A DNA stretch of 64,000 nt from contig JAGAAX010000052.1 in NCBI GenBank assembly GCA_017614995.1, positions 62,001 to 126,000 on the forward strand, in the 5' to 3' direction. The DNA is from Spirochaetaceae bacterium (lineage in GTDB: Bacteria > Spirochaetota > Spirochaetia > Treponematales > Treponemataceae). The notes below the pieces were generated by a model. That model was not told the DNA's origin, ran no database searches, and saw only the letters and a program-made list of their open reading frames with translations. Positions 25,178-34,857 of the stretch are shown here, piece by piece; the stretch's first letter is position 1; the number at the start of each line of letters is the position of its first letter. The position numbers were made by a program, and so were the translations under genes.

Positions 25178-25795
25178 ATGGAATCAACAACAAAGAAATA
25201 TCTTACAATCAGTCTTGTGGTAATTGTGGCGGGGGTGCTTGATTTTGCTACGGCGTCGTTTTTTCAGAATGTGCTTCATGTGCCGCTGTTTCTGGATATG
25301 ATTTTTGCAATGGCGGTGCTTTTTGTCTACGGGCCGCTGGTTGCATTGGCTGTTTATGTTGTGAATGTAGTCTGCGCCTGCCTTAAGCTGATTATTCTGT
25401 ATGGCAAGAATGATTACATCTATCTTTTTACGCTATCTGCATTTACCATTATTCTGGTAACATGGTTTTTTGTGCGCAAAAAGGAAAATCTTACAAAAGG
25501 CGTAAATTTCACGTTTTTGTATATTCTTACGGCAGCAGTTTGTGCGGCTCTGGCGTGCGCGGTAGTTAGCGGAATAATCAGCTATTTTACATTCACGCTG
25601 AATGTAGAAGCCGGTCCTTTTGACAAAATCATATTTGCTTTTTCCGGCGACCAGATGAGCGTGCTTGCTTCATGCATTATCGGGCGCATTCCAATTACGG
25701 TTTTAGACAGATGTATTACAACTTTTGCAGGTTTTGGTATTTCTATTGCATATAAAAATATACTAAACAGCCGTATAGGGGGGGGCAGAGGCTGA
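25178..25795 (+). CDS. Polytopic membrane protein resembling an ECF transporter S component
   Basis: A 205-residue protein with about five or six hydrophobic segments. The layout (LFLDMIFAMAVLFVYGPLVALAV, a charged RKKEN loop, then GRIPITVLDRCITTFAGFGI) is like vitamin-binding S components of energy-coupling-factor transporters, where the last segment is conserved. No ECF ATPase or T component is nearby. Instead it abuts, without a gap, a kinase/LuxR fusion, so it may work as the sensory or ligand-binding partner of that protein. Assignment to the S-component family is tentative. Confidence 0.6.
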   Translation: MESTTKKYLTISLVVIVAGVLDFATASFFQNVLHVPLFLDMIFAMAVLFVYGPLVALAVYVVNVVCACLKLIILYGKNDYIYLFTLSAFTIILVTWFFVRKKENLTKGVNFTFLYILTAAVCAALACAVVSGIISYFTFTLNVEAGPFDKIIFAFSGDQMSVLASCIIGRIPITVLDRCITTFAGFGISIAYKNILNSRIGGGRG

Positions 25796-27034
25796 ATGAA
25801 AATCCGGCATATATTGTTGGTAATTCTGCTTTTCTCCCTTGTTTCGTGCTTTCAAAAGCCGCAGCACAAATTTAACGACTCTAAAGTTGTGTATGCGGCT
25901 TGGGCAGAGTTTCATCAGAACAAAGACGCTGCAAGCTGCCAAAAGTTTCTGACTGCTTTAGAAAACTATAAGCCCGAAAATTTCAATTCTTACCCGGAAT
26001 TAAAAAATGCAACCAAAAATCAGATTGAAAACTGCCTGACAACTGGCGCTTCTCTTTTGCAGCAGCTTGAAAATGGTGAAGTTGTCGAGCAGAATTTGAT
26101 TGAGTCACAGATTGAGCAGATAGACCTTAGTATGCTGGCATATCTGCGCAACCAGAACTTTGTGCTGGAAGATACACATAAAAAATTCTATGATTATTAT
26201 CTGATAGCGTTTATAGCCATTATTGCCGGCGCAGTTATACTGATTTATCTAAATGCGCGCGAGATAAAAAAACGCGACAAGATAATCTATAATTCCGAAC
26301 AATTTTTAAAACATTCGATGGAAGTGCAGGAAGCTGAACGGCGGCGCATTTCAATGGAACTTCACGATACTGTCGCGCAAAGTATGCGTTATGTGTCGTT
26401 ATTAGCTGAGAGCCTTGCTGAAAAAGAGACTGCTTCAAAAATCATCAAAACCCAAAACGAGAACATCGACAGTATCCGTAAGTTGTGCTACAACCTTACA
26501 CCGCCCAATTTTTCGGCAGAGAATGTTGCTGGCGCGCTGGAGCTTATGGGGCAAAAGATTTTTGACACAGACAAAAATGACAAAAACGGTTTTCAGTTGC
26601 GCATTGTTGTTGAGGATGCGGTTGATTTTTCGGTATATACGGACGAGCAGCTCATGAACATATACCGCATTGTTCAGGAAGCATTCCAGAATATCAAAAA
26701 GCATGCCTGTGCAAGCGAGGTGACGGTGTTGTTCAAAAAAGACTTGCAGGCGCAGGGCGCTCTTAAAATTATCATAACCGATGACGGCAAAGGCATGAGC
26801 ACTGAAATTGTAGACCAGATAAACACAGGGCTGATTAAATATAACAAGTTTACAGACGCTCTTACCCGCCGCGAAAAAGACGTAATGGAGCTGCTTTTGC
26901 GCCGCTGTACTAACGACCAGATAGCAAATGAGCTGGGTATCAAAAAACGCGCCGTAGAAAACTACATTTCTGTTATTTACGAAAAAACCGGCGTAAATGA
27001 CAGAGCGGAACTTATAACAAAGTACGGTCTGTAG
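25796..27034 (+). CDS. Membrane-anchored HisKA_3 kinase-like protein fused to a LuxR DNA-binding domain
   Basis: The N-terminus has a lipobox-like LLFSLVSC (Cys18), a helical extracytoplasmic part, and a membrane span near 130-150 (YYLIAFIAIIAGAVILIYL). A NarX-type dimerisation/phosphoacceptor helix follows with ERRRISMELHDTVAQS (His190), then an ATPase domain with N box IYRIVQEAFQNIKKH and G1 box ITDDGKGMS near 330. The G2 box and last strands are absent: about 25 residues later a LuxR/NarL helix-turn-helix begins (LTRREKDVMELLLRRC, KKRAVENYISVIYEKTG, residues 356-412). There is no receiver domain. It looks like a one-protein membrane-to-DNA switch formed by fusing a kinase and a response regulator. 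The stop of the upstream gene touches its start. Confidence 0.82.
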   Translation: MKIRHILLVILLFSLVSCFQKPQHKFNDSKVVYAAWAEFHQNKDAASCQKFLTALENYKPENFNSYPELKNATKNQIENCLTTGASLLQQLENGEVVEQNLIESQIEQIDLSMLAYLRNQNFVLEDTHKKFYDYYLIAFIAIIAGAVILIYLNAREIKKRDKIIYNSEQFLKHSMEVQEAERRRISMELHDTVAQSMRYVSLLAESLAEKETASKIIKTQNENIDSIRKLCYNLTPPNFSAENVAGALELMGQKIFDTDKNDKNGFQLRIVVEDAVDFSVYTDEQLMNIYRIVQEAFQNIKKHACASEVTVLFKKDLQAQGALKIIITDDGKGMSTEIVDQINTGLIKYNKFTDALTRREKDVMELLLRRCTNDQIANELGIKKRAVENYISVIYEKTGVNDRAELITKYGL

Positions 27035-27216
27035 TAAGGATAATTCTTTTCAGCCCTGTTGATTAATTCATTGTTTTTCTATAGAATACAGGCAGTCTGT
27101 TTTACGGAATTTATTGTGATTACTTCCTAGAAACCCAGGGCTTAACCTGCAATTATTCCGCTTATCAGGCATTTCCGCTTTATACGGAAATTACATTATT
27201 TTAAGGGGTTCCATTA
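27035..27216 (+). promoter_or_regulatory. Promoter and structured leader of rpsO
   Basis: TTGATT at 27059-27064 with TAGAAT at 27082-27087 (17 bases) could start a leader of about 120 bases. AGCCCTG (27052-27058) and CAGGGCT (27136-27142) are complementary but the first lies upstream of the predicted start. Within the leader, TTTCCG (27172-27177) pairs with CGGAAA (27185-27190) close to the AAGGGG ribosome-binding site, so it could mask translation. S15 represses its own mRNA in other bacteria; whether this leader does the same is inference. Confidence 0.45.
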
Positions 27217-27486
27217 ATGGCACTTTCAAAAGAAAAGACACAGGCACTGGTTTCTACATTCGGTGCAAACGAAAAAGACACAGGCAACATCCGTGTTCAG
27301 GTTGCAATCTTGACAGAACGCATCAAGCAGTTGACAGAACACTGCCAGAATCTTAAAAAAGACAAGAGCGCTTCACGCGGTCTTTTGAAATTGGTTGGTC
27401 AGCGCCGCAATTTGCTGAAATACATGCAGCGCACAGATCTTGAAGGTTACCGTTCGCTTATCAAGGAACTTGGTTTGCGCAAGTAA
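27217..27486 (+). CDS. rpsO: Small ribosomal subunit protein uS15
   Basis: An 89-residue primary 16S rRNA-binding protein. Family landmarks are TGNIRVQVAILTERIKQLTE, HCQNLKKDKSASRGLLKLVG and QRRNLLKYMQRTDLEGYRSL. AAGGGG lies upstream of the ATG. It is followed by a terminator and then pnp, the common rpsO-pnp order. Confidence 0.97.
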   Translation: MALSKEKTQALVSTFGANEKDTGNIRVQVAILTERIKQLTEHCQNLKKDKSASRGLLKLVGQRRNLLKYMQRTDLEGYRSLIKELGLRK

Positions 27487-27495
27487 TGTTGGAAA

Positions 27496-27530
27496 GCGTT
27501 TGCTCCAGTTTTGGGGCAAATGCTTTTTTT
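27496..27530 (+). terminator. Terminator between rpsO and pnp
   Basis: GCGTTTGCTCC (27496-27506) pairs with GGGGCAAATGC (27513-27523) with two G-T pairs and is followed by seven T. Confidence 0.88.
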
Positions 27531-27552
27531 GTCGGATACTGCATTGGAGATG

Positions 27553-27613
27553 GACAGAATTTTTTAGAAAAAGCGTTGAACTTTAAGTTTTGCTTTTTGT
27601 AATGAATTCTGTC
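27553..27613 (+). promoter_or_regulatory. Long two-tier stem-loop in the pnp leader
   Basis: GACAGAATT (27553-27561) pairs perfectly with AATTCTGTC (27605-27613), and inside it AAAAAGC (27568-27574) pairs with GCTTTTT (27592-27598). The structure ends about 40 bases before the pnp start. In E. coli the pnp leader forms a long duplex that is cut by RNase III and then controlled by PNPase itself; a similar role here is inference. Confidence 0.6.
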
Positions 27614-27653
27614 GCGGTGCAGTAATTTTCTTATAAAAAGGAAGAATTTACTC

Positions 27654-29759
27654 ATGGTCGAAAGAGTTTCTTACAAACTTGGTGATGCCGATTTGATTCT
27701 TGAAACAGGAAGAATCGGCAAGCAGGCTAATGGTTGTGTTTATGCCCAGTGGGGCGGTGCAGCCATTATTGCAACAATTTGTGCTTCATCTGCTGTTACA
27801 GAAGGACAGGATTTTGTTCCTGTTACAGTTGAGTACAACGAAAAATTTTATGCTGCCGGAAAAATCCCCGGCGGTTTTGTAAAGCGCGAAGGCCGTCCAA
27901 AAGACAAGGAAATTTTGGTTTCACGTCTTATTGACCGCCCTATGCGCCCGCTTTTTGAGCCGTCATTCGGTCACGAACTTCAGATTGTGCCGACTTGTGT
28001 TTCTTGCGACGGTATTCATACACAGGATATTCTTGCTGTTATCGCAGCATCTGCCGCAACATGTATTTCTGACATTCCGTTCCATGGCCCGGTTGCAGCA
28101 TGCCGCATCGGTTATTTGAACGGCGAATACATTATCAACCCGACATTTGAACAGATTGAAAAGGGCGACCTTGAAATTGTTGTAGCCGGAACAAAAGACG
28201 GCTTTACAATGGTTGAAGGCGGCGCAAACGAAGTTTCAGAAGACATTATGCTTGGCGCACTTGAAAAGGCACAGGGCTTTATCACAGACATGTGTCTTCT
28301 TCAGGAAGAGCTTGTTAAGAAAGCCGGAAAAGAAAAGCTTCCGCTTAACCCGCTTGATGTAACACTTGAAAATGCAGAAGCAATTGAAGCTGAAGCAACA
28401 CCGCTTTTGAAAGAAGCATGTTTCCGCGACGGAAAACAGAACCGCGGCGCAGCTGTTGCAAAAGTTGTTGAACAGATTTCTGAAAAATATGCTGAGCAGA
28501 TGGAAGACGCTGTTCAGGCTAAGCTTTTCATGAACTTGATGGACGATATTCAGTACAAGCTTCTCCGCAAGTCTATTCTTGAGCAGGGCGTGCGCATTGA
28601 CGGCCGCAAAACTGACGAAATCCGTCCGATTACATGCGAAATCAATGTATTGCCTACACCGCATGGAAGTGCGTTGTTTACACGCGGCGAAACACAGTCT
28701 TTGGCTGTTTGTACACTCGGTACAGCTTTGGACGAGCAGACTTATGACGACATTGACGGTGACAGAAGCGAACACTTCATTCTGCACTATAACTTCCCGC
28801 CATATTCAGTTGGCGAGACAGGCAAGCTGACAACAGGCCGCCGCGAAATTGGTCATGGAAACTTGGCACGCCGCTCTTTGGCTGCTATGGTTCCTACACG
28901 TGAAGAATTCCCTTATACAATCCGCGTAGTTTCTGAAATTATGGAATCTAACGGCTCTAGTTCTCAGGCTTCTACCTGCGGCGGCTGTCTTTCAATGCTT
29001 GCTGCCGGTGTTCCAATGAAGAAAATGGTAGCCGGTATTGCTATGGGTCTTATCACAGAGCCGGAAGGCGACAACCCTTATGGCAAATACGCAATTCTTT
29101 CTGATATTCTCGGTGAAGAAGACCATCTCGGCGACATGGACTTTAAAGTTGCCGGTACAGAAGACGGCATCACAGGCTTCCAGATGGACATCAAGATTGC
29201 CGGTGTTACAACTGAAATCATGAAGAAGGCTATGGAACAGGCTCGTGCCGGACGTATGCACATTCTCGGCAAAATGAAAGAATGTATCGACAAACCGGCT
29301 CCGTTAAGCCCACGCGCTCCGCAGATTCTTTCTATGAAGATTCCGTTCGATAAGATTGGTGCTTTAATCGGTCCGGGCGGAAAGACTATCAAGGCAATTT
29401 CTGCTGAATATGCTGTTACAATCAATACAAAAGATGACGGTACTGTAACAATTTACGGCAAGAACGCTGCTGCTACAGAAGGCGCAAAGAAAGCAATCAA
29501 AGGCATTGTTGAAGACCCAGAAGTTGGAACAATCTACAACGGCACTGTAAAGCGCATTATGGATTTTGGTGCTTTCGTTGAGATTCTTCCAGGCAAAGAG
29601 GGCTTGTGCCATATTTCTAAGTTCAGCCGTCAGAAAATCGCAAAAGTTTCTGATGTCGTTTCAGAAGGTCAGCAGATTCCTGTTAAATTGCTCGAAATTG
29701 ACAAGCAGGGCCGCTTGAATCTTTCTTACATTGACGCTATTGAGGCTGAAAAAAAATAA
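27654..29759 (+). CDS. pnp: Polyribonucleotide nucleotidyltransferase (PNPase)
   Basis: Phosphorolytic 3'-5' exoribonuclease of the RNA degradosome. Two RNase PH domains (first with FYAAGKIPGGFVKREGRP, second with RGETQSLAVCTLGTA and MESNGSSSQASTCGG) flank a helical linker. A KH domain (IPFDKIGALIGPGGKTIKAI) and an S1 domain (GTVKRIMDFGAFVEILPGKE) complete the usual 700-residue architecture. The start follows AAAAAGGA. Confidence 0.97.
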   Translation: MVERVSYKLGDADLILETGRIGKQANGCVYAQWGGAAIIATICASSAVTEGQDFVPVTVEYNEKFYAAGKIPGGFVKREGRPKDKEILVSRLIDRPMRPLFEPSFGHELQIVPTCVSCDGIHTQDILAVIAASAATCISDIPFHGPVAACRIGYLNGEYIINPTFEQIEKGDLEIVVAGTKDGFTMVEGGANEVSEDIMLGALEKAQGFITDMCLLQEELVKKAGKEKLPLNPLDVTLENAEAIEAEATPLLKEACFRDGKQNRGAAVAKVVEQISEKYAEQMEDAVQAKLFMNLMDDIQYKLLRKSILEQGVRIDGRKTDEIRPITCEINVLPTPHGSALFTRGETQSLAVCTLGTALDEQTYDDIDGDRSEHFILHYNFPPYSVGETGKLTTGRREIGHGNLARRSLAAMVPTREEFPYTIRVVSEIMESNGSSSQASTCGGCLSMLAAGVPMKKMVAGIAMGLITEPEGDNPYGKYAILSDILGEEDHLGDMDFKVAGTEDGITGFQMDIKIAGVTTEIMKKAMEQARAGRMHILGKMKECIDKPAPLSPRAPQILSMKIPFDKIGALIGPGGKTIKAISAEYAVTINTKDDGTVTIYGKNAAATEGAKKAIKGIVEDPEVGTIYNGTVKRIMDFGAFVEILPGKEGLCHISKFSRQKIAKVSDVVSEGQQIPVKLLEIDKQGRLNLSYIDAIEAEKK

Positions 29760-29765
29760 TTATTC

Positions 29766-31010
29766 ATGGCGATTCAAAAACGCACTTTGAATAATGATAT
29801 AATTCTCATTACAGAACCGATTGCAAGCGCTAAAACCGTAGCAATCGGTTTTTGGTTTCCAGTCGGTTCGCGCTTTGAGTCTGACGGCTGCCGCGGCGTT
29901 ACTCACTTTGTTGAGCACATGCTTTTTAAGCGCACGTCCAAAATGTCGGCGTTTGACATTGCCTGTACTTTTGACAGGGTAGGCGGCTACATCAACGCTT
30001 TTACCGAGCGCGATTTGATGTGCCTTCACGCGACAGTGCCTGCCGAGCATATAAGACAGGCTGTTTCAGTCATGTGCGAAATGGTGGCTGATTCTGTTTT
30101 TAACGAAGATGAGCTTGAAAAAGAGCGGATTGTCATTGAAAGCGAGATTATAACTTCTCAGGACGACCCCGAAGAAGCCGCGTTTGACGAGCTTTATTCG
30201 GTGCTTTTCCCGGAACAGGATATTTCTGAACCGATTGCCGGAACTGTAAGCGATGTTGAGCGGCTTACAAGAGACGGCATTTTCAGCTGGTACAAAGAGA
30301 ACGTGGCTTTTGGCGCGCTTACCGTAAGCATTGCCGGAAACATTGAGCCTGATGAAGTTGTGCCCATGCTTGAGAAGCTTGAGAAAAGAAAGCCGCCCAA
30401 AGAAATTTTGAAAAAGCCCGAATGGAACGCGGCAAAAAAGCTTGTCAGAGCTCCGTTTCATCAGAACCAGATTTTTGTAGCGTTTCCTGTAAAAATGCCA
30501 TTAACCGAAAAAAAGTCGGACTGTCTTACTGTCTTAAACGCTGTAATCGGCGATACAATGTCGAGCAGGCTGTTTCAGCATTTAAGAGAGAAAAACGGCT
30601 ACTGCTATTCGGTTTACAGCTTTGTAACGGCGTTTGCAGACTGCGCCTTTTGGTGCGCATACTCTTCTGTTGCCAAAAAGAATACTGCCGTTGTCTTAAA
30701 AGAGCTTGAAAACGAGCTTAAAAAGCTTTGCTCCGGTGACATTTCTGAAATGGAAATTGTTGCGGCAAAAGAACATATAGTCGGCGAAGAGATAATTTCT
30801 TCCGAAGATGTCGAAGCAAGAATGAAACGGCTTGCAAGGCTTTATTTTTCAAAATTCCCTTTGAATGTTTATACGGAATCTATTGAAAATATCCGCGCGC
30901 TTACAAAAGAAGAGCTTTCGGCTGAGCTTTTGGAGCTTCTGGATTTTTCAAAAGAAACGGCTGTTGTTTATGGAGGTTCTTATGGATTCAAGTCTTTCTT
31001 CAAAAGTTGA
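29766..31010 (+). CDS. M16-family zinc metallopeptidase
   Basis: Pitrilysin-type peptidase with the inverted zinc motif [10 protein letters not shown] (HxxEH) near residue 55 and the downstream third-ligand glutamate region [13 protein letters not shown]. The C-terminal M16 domain contains [20 protein letters not shown], matching the conserved R/Y substrate-binding segment. At 414 residues it is the single-chain, two-domain form often found next to pnp. No signal peptide is visible, so it is probably cytoplasmic. Its end overlaps the dut start by 29 bases. Confidence 0.92.
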   Translation: MAIQKRTLNNDIILITEPIASAKTVAIGFWFPVGSRFESDGCRGVTHFVEHMLFKRTSKMSAFDIACTFDRVGGYINAFTERDLMCLHATVPAEHIRQAVSVMCEMVADSVFNEDELEKERIVIESEIITSQDDPEEAAFDELYSVLFPEQDISEPIAGTVSDVERLTRDGIFSWYKENVAFGALTVSIAGNIEPDEVVPMLEKLEKRKPPKEILKKPEWNAAKKLVRAPFHQNQIFVAFPVKMPLTEKKSDCLTVLNAVIGDTMSSRLFQHLREKNGYCYSVYSFVTAFADCAFWCAYSSVAKKNTAVVLKELENELKKLCSGDISEMEIVAAKEHIVGEEIISSEDVEARMKRLARLYFSKFPLNVYTESIENIRALTKEELSAELLELLDFSKETAVVYGGSYGFKSFFKS

Positions 31011-31437
31011 GATTGAATGCATTGTGCAGGACGGCGCAAAACTGCCCGTCTATCAGACTGCCGGAAGTGCCGGTGCTGATGTCTGTGCATTTCTTAAAGA
31101 AGATTTTGTCCTTGAGCCTATGCAGCGTGCCGCAATTCCGACAGGGCTTTCTTTTGCAATTCCGGCAGGCTACGAAATGCAGGTTAGACCGCGCTCCGGG
31201 CTTGCGCTTAAAAACGGAATAACATGCCTTAATACGCCCGGCACAATCGACAGCGATTACCGCGGCGAAGTAAAGGTGATTCTAATAAATTTGGGCAGCG
31301 AGCCGTTTACAATAAAGAACGGCGAGCGGATTGCGCAGCTTGTCGTAAAGCCTGTGGTTTGCGCAGATTTTGCGCAAGTTTCAGTTTTAGACAAAACGGC
31401 AAGAGGCGCAGGCGGTTTCGGTTCAACAGGAAAGTAG
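30982..31437 (+). CDS. dut: Deoxyuridine 5'-triphosphate nucleotidohydrolase
   Basis: Trimeric dUTPase that converts dUTP to dUMP and keeps uracil out of DNA. The five motifs are visible, including [37 protein letters not shown] and the C-terminal [10 protein letters not shown]. The start at 30982 has GGAGG five bases upstream and gives 151 aa, the normal size; a longer frame opening upstream encodes unrelated residues. Confidence 0.95.
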   Translation: MDSSLSSKVEIECIVQDGAKLPVYQTAGSAGADVCAFLKEDFVLEPMQRAAIPTGLSFAIPAGYEMQVRPRSGLALKNGITCLNTPGTIDSDYRGEVKVILINLGSEPFTIKNGERIAQLVVKPVVCADFAQVSVLDKTARGAGGFGSTGK

Positions 31438-31439
31438 TT

Positions 31440-32552
31440 ATGAAAAAGAACATTCTTGTAAAATATTTTGTCAGAGAACTTTTTGTCTATTATGTAATTG
31501 CTTTTCTGTTCTTTTTTATGATTTTTTTCGTAAATCAGATTCTGCTCATGGTGCAGGACGTTCTAAAGCAGCGCGTGCCGCTCGGTCAGGTTATGCTTTT
31601 AATGCTTTATTGTCTGCCTTTTGTAATTTCGCAGGCCGCGCCCTATGCCACGCTTGTAGGCTTTTTGATGTGCATCGCCAGAATGGTTACCGACAACGAG
31701 ATTCTTGTGCTCCGCGCTTTGGGCATTTCTTACAAGGCATTGCTTGCTTCTGTTCTGATAATGGGCGCGGGCATTTCGGTCGGTTCGTTTGTCGTCAATG
31801 ATGTGCTTTTGCCGCGCGGCGCGATTGCATACAACAACCTTTATAGAAAAATGCTCACATCAAATCCGTCTGTCATTCTTGAGCCGAATTCTGTAAAGCG
31901 CACGCAGAATGCTGTGCTTGTAATCGGCGATGTAACCGGAAACGAAGTTTCTAACCTGCTTATGTTCGACACAGACGCTTCCGGGCATCAGCGCATTATT
32001 GCAAGCGAAGAAGCCGTAATTCAGCAGCCTTCAGACTCGCAGGTTTTGATGCAGCTTAATATGAGCGACTCGCTGATTTTTATTCCGAGCAACATGGATT
32101 ATGCAAGCCTCGACTATCTTACGAGCAAATCAACGGTAATGAACATTTTTGTCTCGTCTTTCGGTACAATGCAGAACGGCTTAAATCCGCAGGAAATGAC
32201 GAGCTACGACTTGAAAAAGTATATCCAAAAGCTTAAAGCCGAAAAAATTGAATCTGACAGATACATAAACATCTTTGAAGTTGAATATAACCGCAAATTT
32301 GCGCTGCCGTTTTCTTCGCTGTTTTTTGCTTTTCTGGCGTTTCCGTTGGCGATAATCTTCGGCAAGCACAACGGTCAGACGGTGGGCTTTATTGTCGGCA
32401 TTGTAATCTGCCTGCTTTATTGGACGGTTCAGACTTTGGGGCAGGTTTTCGGGCAGCGCAACGGCTTAAACGCGTTTTTCGCCATGTGGCTTTCTGATTT
32501 TCTGGTCGGGTTTTTCGGCATTATTTTCTATATAAAGATGAGGCGTTCATGA
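31440..32552 (+). CDS. LptF/LptG-family permease (first of pair)
   Basis: Inner-membrane permease of the YjgP/YjgQ (LptF/LptG) family, 370 aa. The N-terminal KNILVKYFVRELFVYYVIAF, the segments FVISQAAPYATLVGFLMCIAR and NEILVLRALGISYKAL, then a soluble periplasmic beta-jellyroll-like part and three C-terminal spans (RKFALPFSSLFFAFLAFPLAI) match the family. Treponemes generally lack classical LPS, so the cargo may be another glycolipid. Overlaps the next gene by four bases. Confidence 0.9.
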   Translation: MKKNILVKYFVRELFVYYVIAFLFFFMIFFVNQILLMVQDVLKQRVPLGQVMLLMLYCLPFVISQAAPYATLVGFLMCIARMVTDNEILVLRALGISYKALLASVLIMGAGISVGSFVVNDVLLPRGAIAYNNLYRKMLTSNPSVILEPNSVKRTQNAVLVIGDVTGNEVSNLLMFDTDASGHQRIIASEEAVIQQPSDSQVLMQLNMSDSLIFIPSNMDYASLDYLTSKSTVMNIFVSSFGTMQNGLNPQEMTSYDLKKYIQKLKAEKIESDRYINIFEVEYNRKFALPFSSLFFAFLAFPLAIIFGKHNGQTVGFIVGIVICLLYWTVQTLGQVFGQRNGLNAFFAMWLSDFLVGFFGIIFYIKMRRS

Positions 32553-33613
32553 CTTTTATAATGTATTTGTGTAAAAGGTTTTGGGGCGTTTTTCTAGGCG
32601 CGCTGTTCTTTTTTGCCATGGCGCTCTGCCTTGTTGATATGTTTATGAATTTGTGGCGCTATATCGCGCAGAATGTCGCGCCGGGCGCAATCTTTAAAGT
32701 TTCGCTTCTGTACATTCCAAAGGCGGTTTCTTTTTCTGTGCCGCTCGCCATTTTGTTCGGTGCGGCTTATATTTTGAGCGATTTATACGCCAAAAACGAG
32801 CTTACTGCAATTTTTGCTTCCGGCGTTTCACTTTTCAGATTTTCTCTGCCGCTTCTTGTTATTGCAGCAATTCTTGGTGTCGGGCTTTTCTTTTTTGAAG
32901 ACCGCGTTGTTGTGCCGACATATCACCAGAAAAATGAATTGCAGAACACGCTTTTGGGCACAAAGCCGCAGAAAAATGCAAGCAACACTGTTGTAATCTG
33001 CGACGGCGGCAGAACAGTTTACAGGGCGCTGATGTACGATGCGAACATGCAGATTCTTTATGTTCTGTACGTTGTTTCAAGAGATGAAAACAACCATGTG
33101 ACTTCAATTTTGAGAGCGCAGTCTGCTGCATGGAAGGACGATAAGTGGAACATAAACGACGGCGTTTTGTACAGCATTAACGATGGAAAAGTCAGCGTAA
33201 ACATGGATTTGTCGGGCGTGTCTTTGACAGAGCCGCCTGAATCGTTTGAATCCTCTGATATTTCCATTGAAGAAGTAACTGTAGATGACGCAAGAAAATA
33301 CATTGACTACAGGCGGCGGGCAGGGCTACCTTATGCTGAAGCATTGTCCGTCTATTATAAGAAATACTCGTTCCCATGCATTCTTTTTATAGTCGTGTTT
33401 CTTTCAATCGGTCTTTCCGGCAGAACGCGGAAAAACGTGCTTCTTGTAAGCCTGCTTCTCTGCATAGGCGCGGCTGTCGCTTATTATGTCCTGCAGATGG
33501 TCACAATGCTTCTCGCAAAATTTGAGTACATTCCGCCGCTTGCCGGAGCGTGGATGCCGGTTGTGTTTTTTATAATTTGCAGCTGTTTTCTGCTTAAGAC
33601 AAGCCGCACATAA
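32549..33613 (+). CDS. LptF/LptG-family permease (second of pair)
   Basis: Second member of the permease pair, 354 aa, with the same layout: two or three N-terminal spans (SFSVPLAILFGAAYILSDLY, NELTAIFASGVSLFRFSLPL), a periplasmic domain with VVICDGGRTVYRALMYD, and C-terminal spans beginning YYKKYSFPCILFIVVF. LptF and LptG form a heterodimer with the LptB ATPase, which is not encoded here. ATGA coupling to the first permease supports a stoichiometric pair. Confidence 0.9.
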   Translation: MTFIMYLCKRFWGVFLGALFFFAMALCLVDMFMNLWRYIAQNVAPGAIFKVSLLYIPKAVSFSVPLAILFGAAYILSDLYAKNELTAIFASGVSLFRFSLPLLVIAAILGVGLFFFEDRVVVPTYHQKNELQNTLLGTKPQKNASNTVVICDGGRTVYRALMYDANMQILYVLYVVSRDENNHVTSILRAQSAAWKDDKWNINDGVLYSINDGKVSVNMDLSGVSLTEPPESFESSDISIEEVTVDDARKYIDYRRRAGLPYAEALSVYYKKYSFPCILFIVVFLSIGLSGRTRKNVLLVSLLLCIGAAVAYYVLQMVTMLLAKFEYIPPLAGAWMPVVFFIICSCFLLKTSRT

Positions 33614-33670
33614 ACTGATTTTTTCAAACTTTTATTGTTTTTTAATGATTCAGCCGGATTATGCTGATAA

Positions 33671-34831
<1,161 letters not shown>

Positions 34832-34857
34832 TCAAATTACTAACAGGAAGGATTAAA

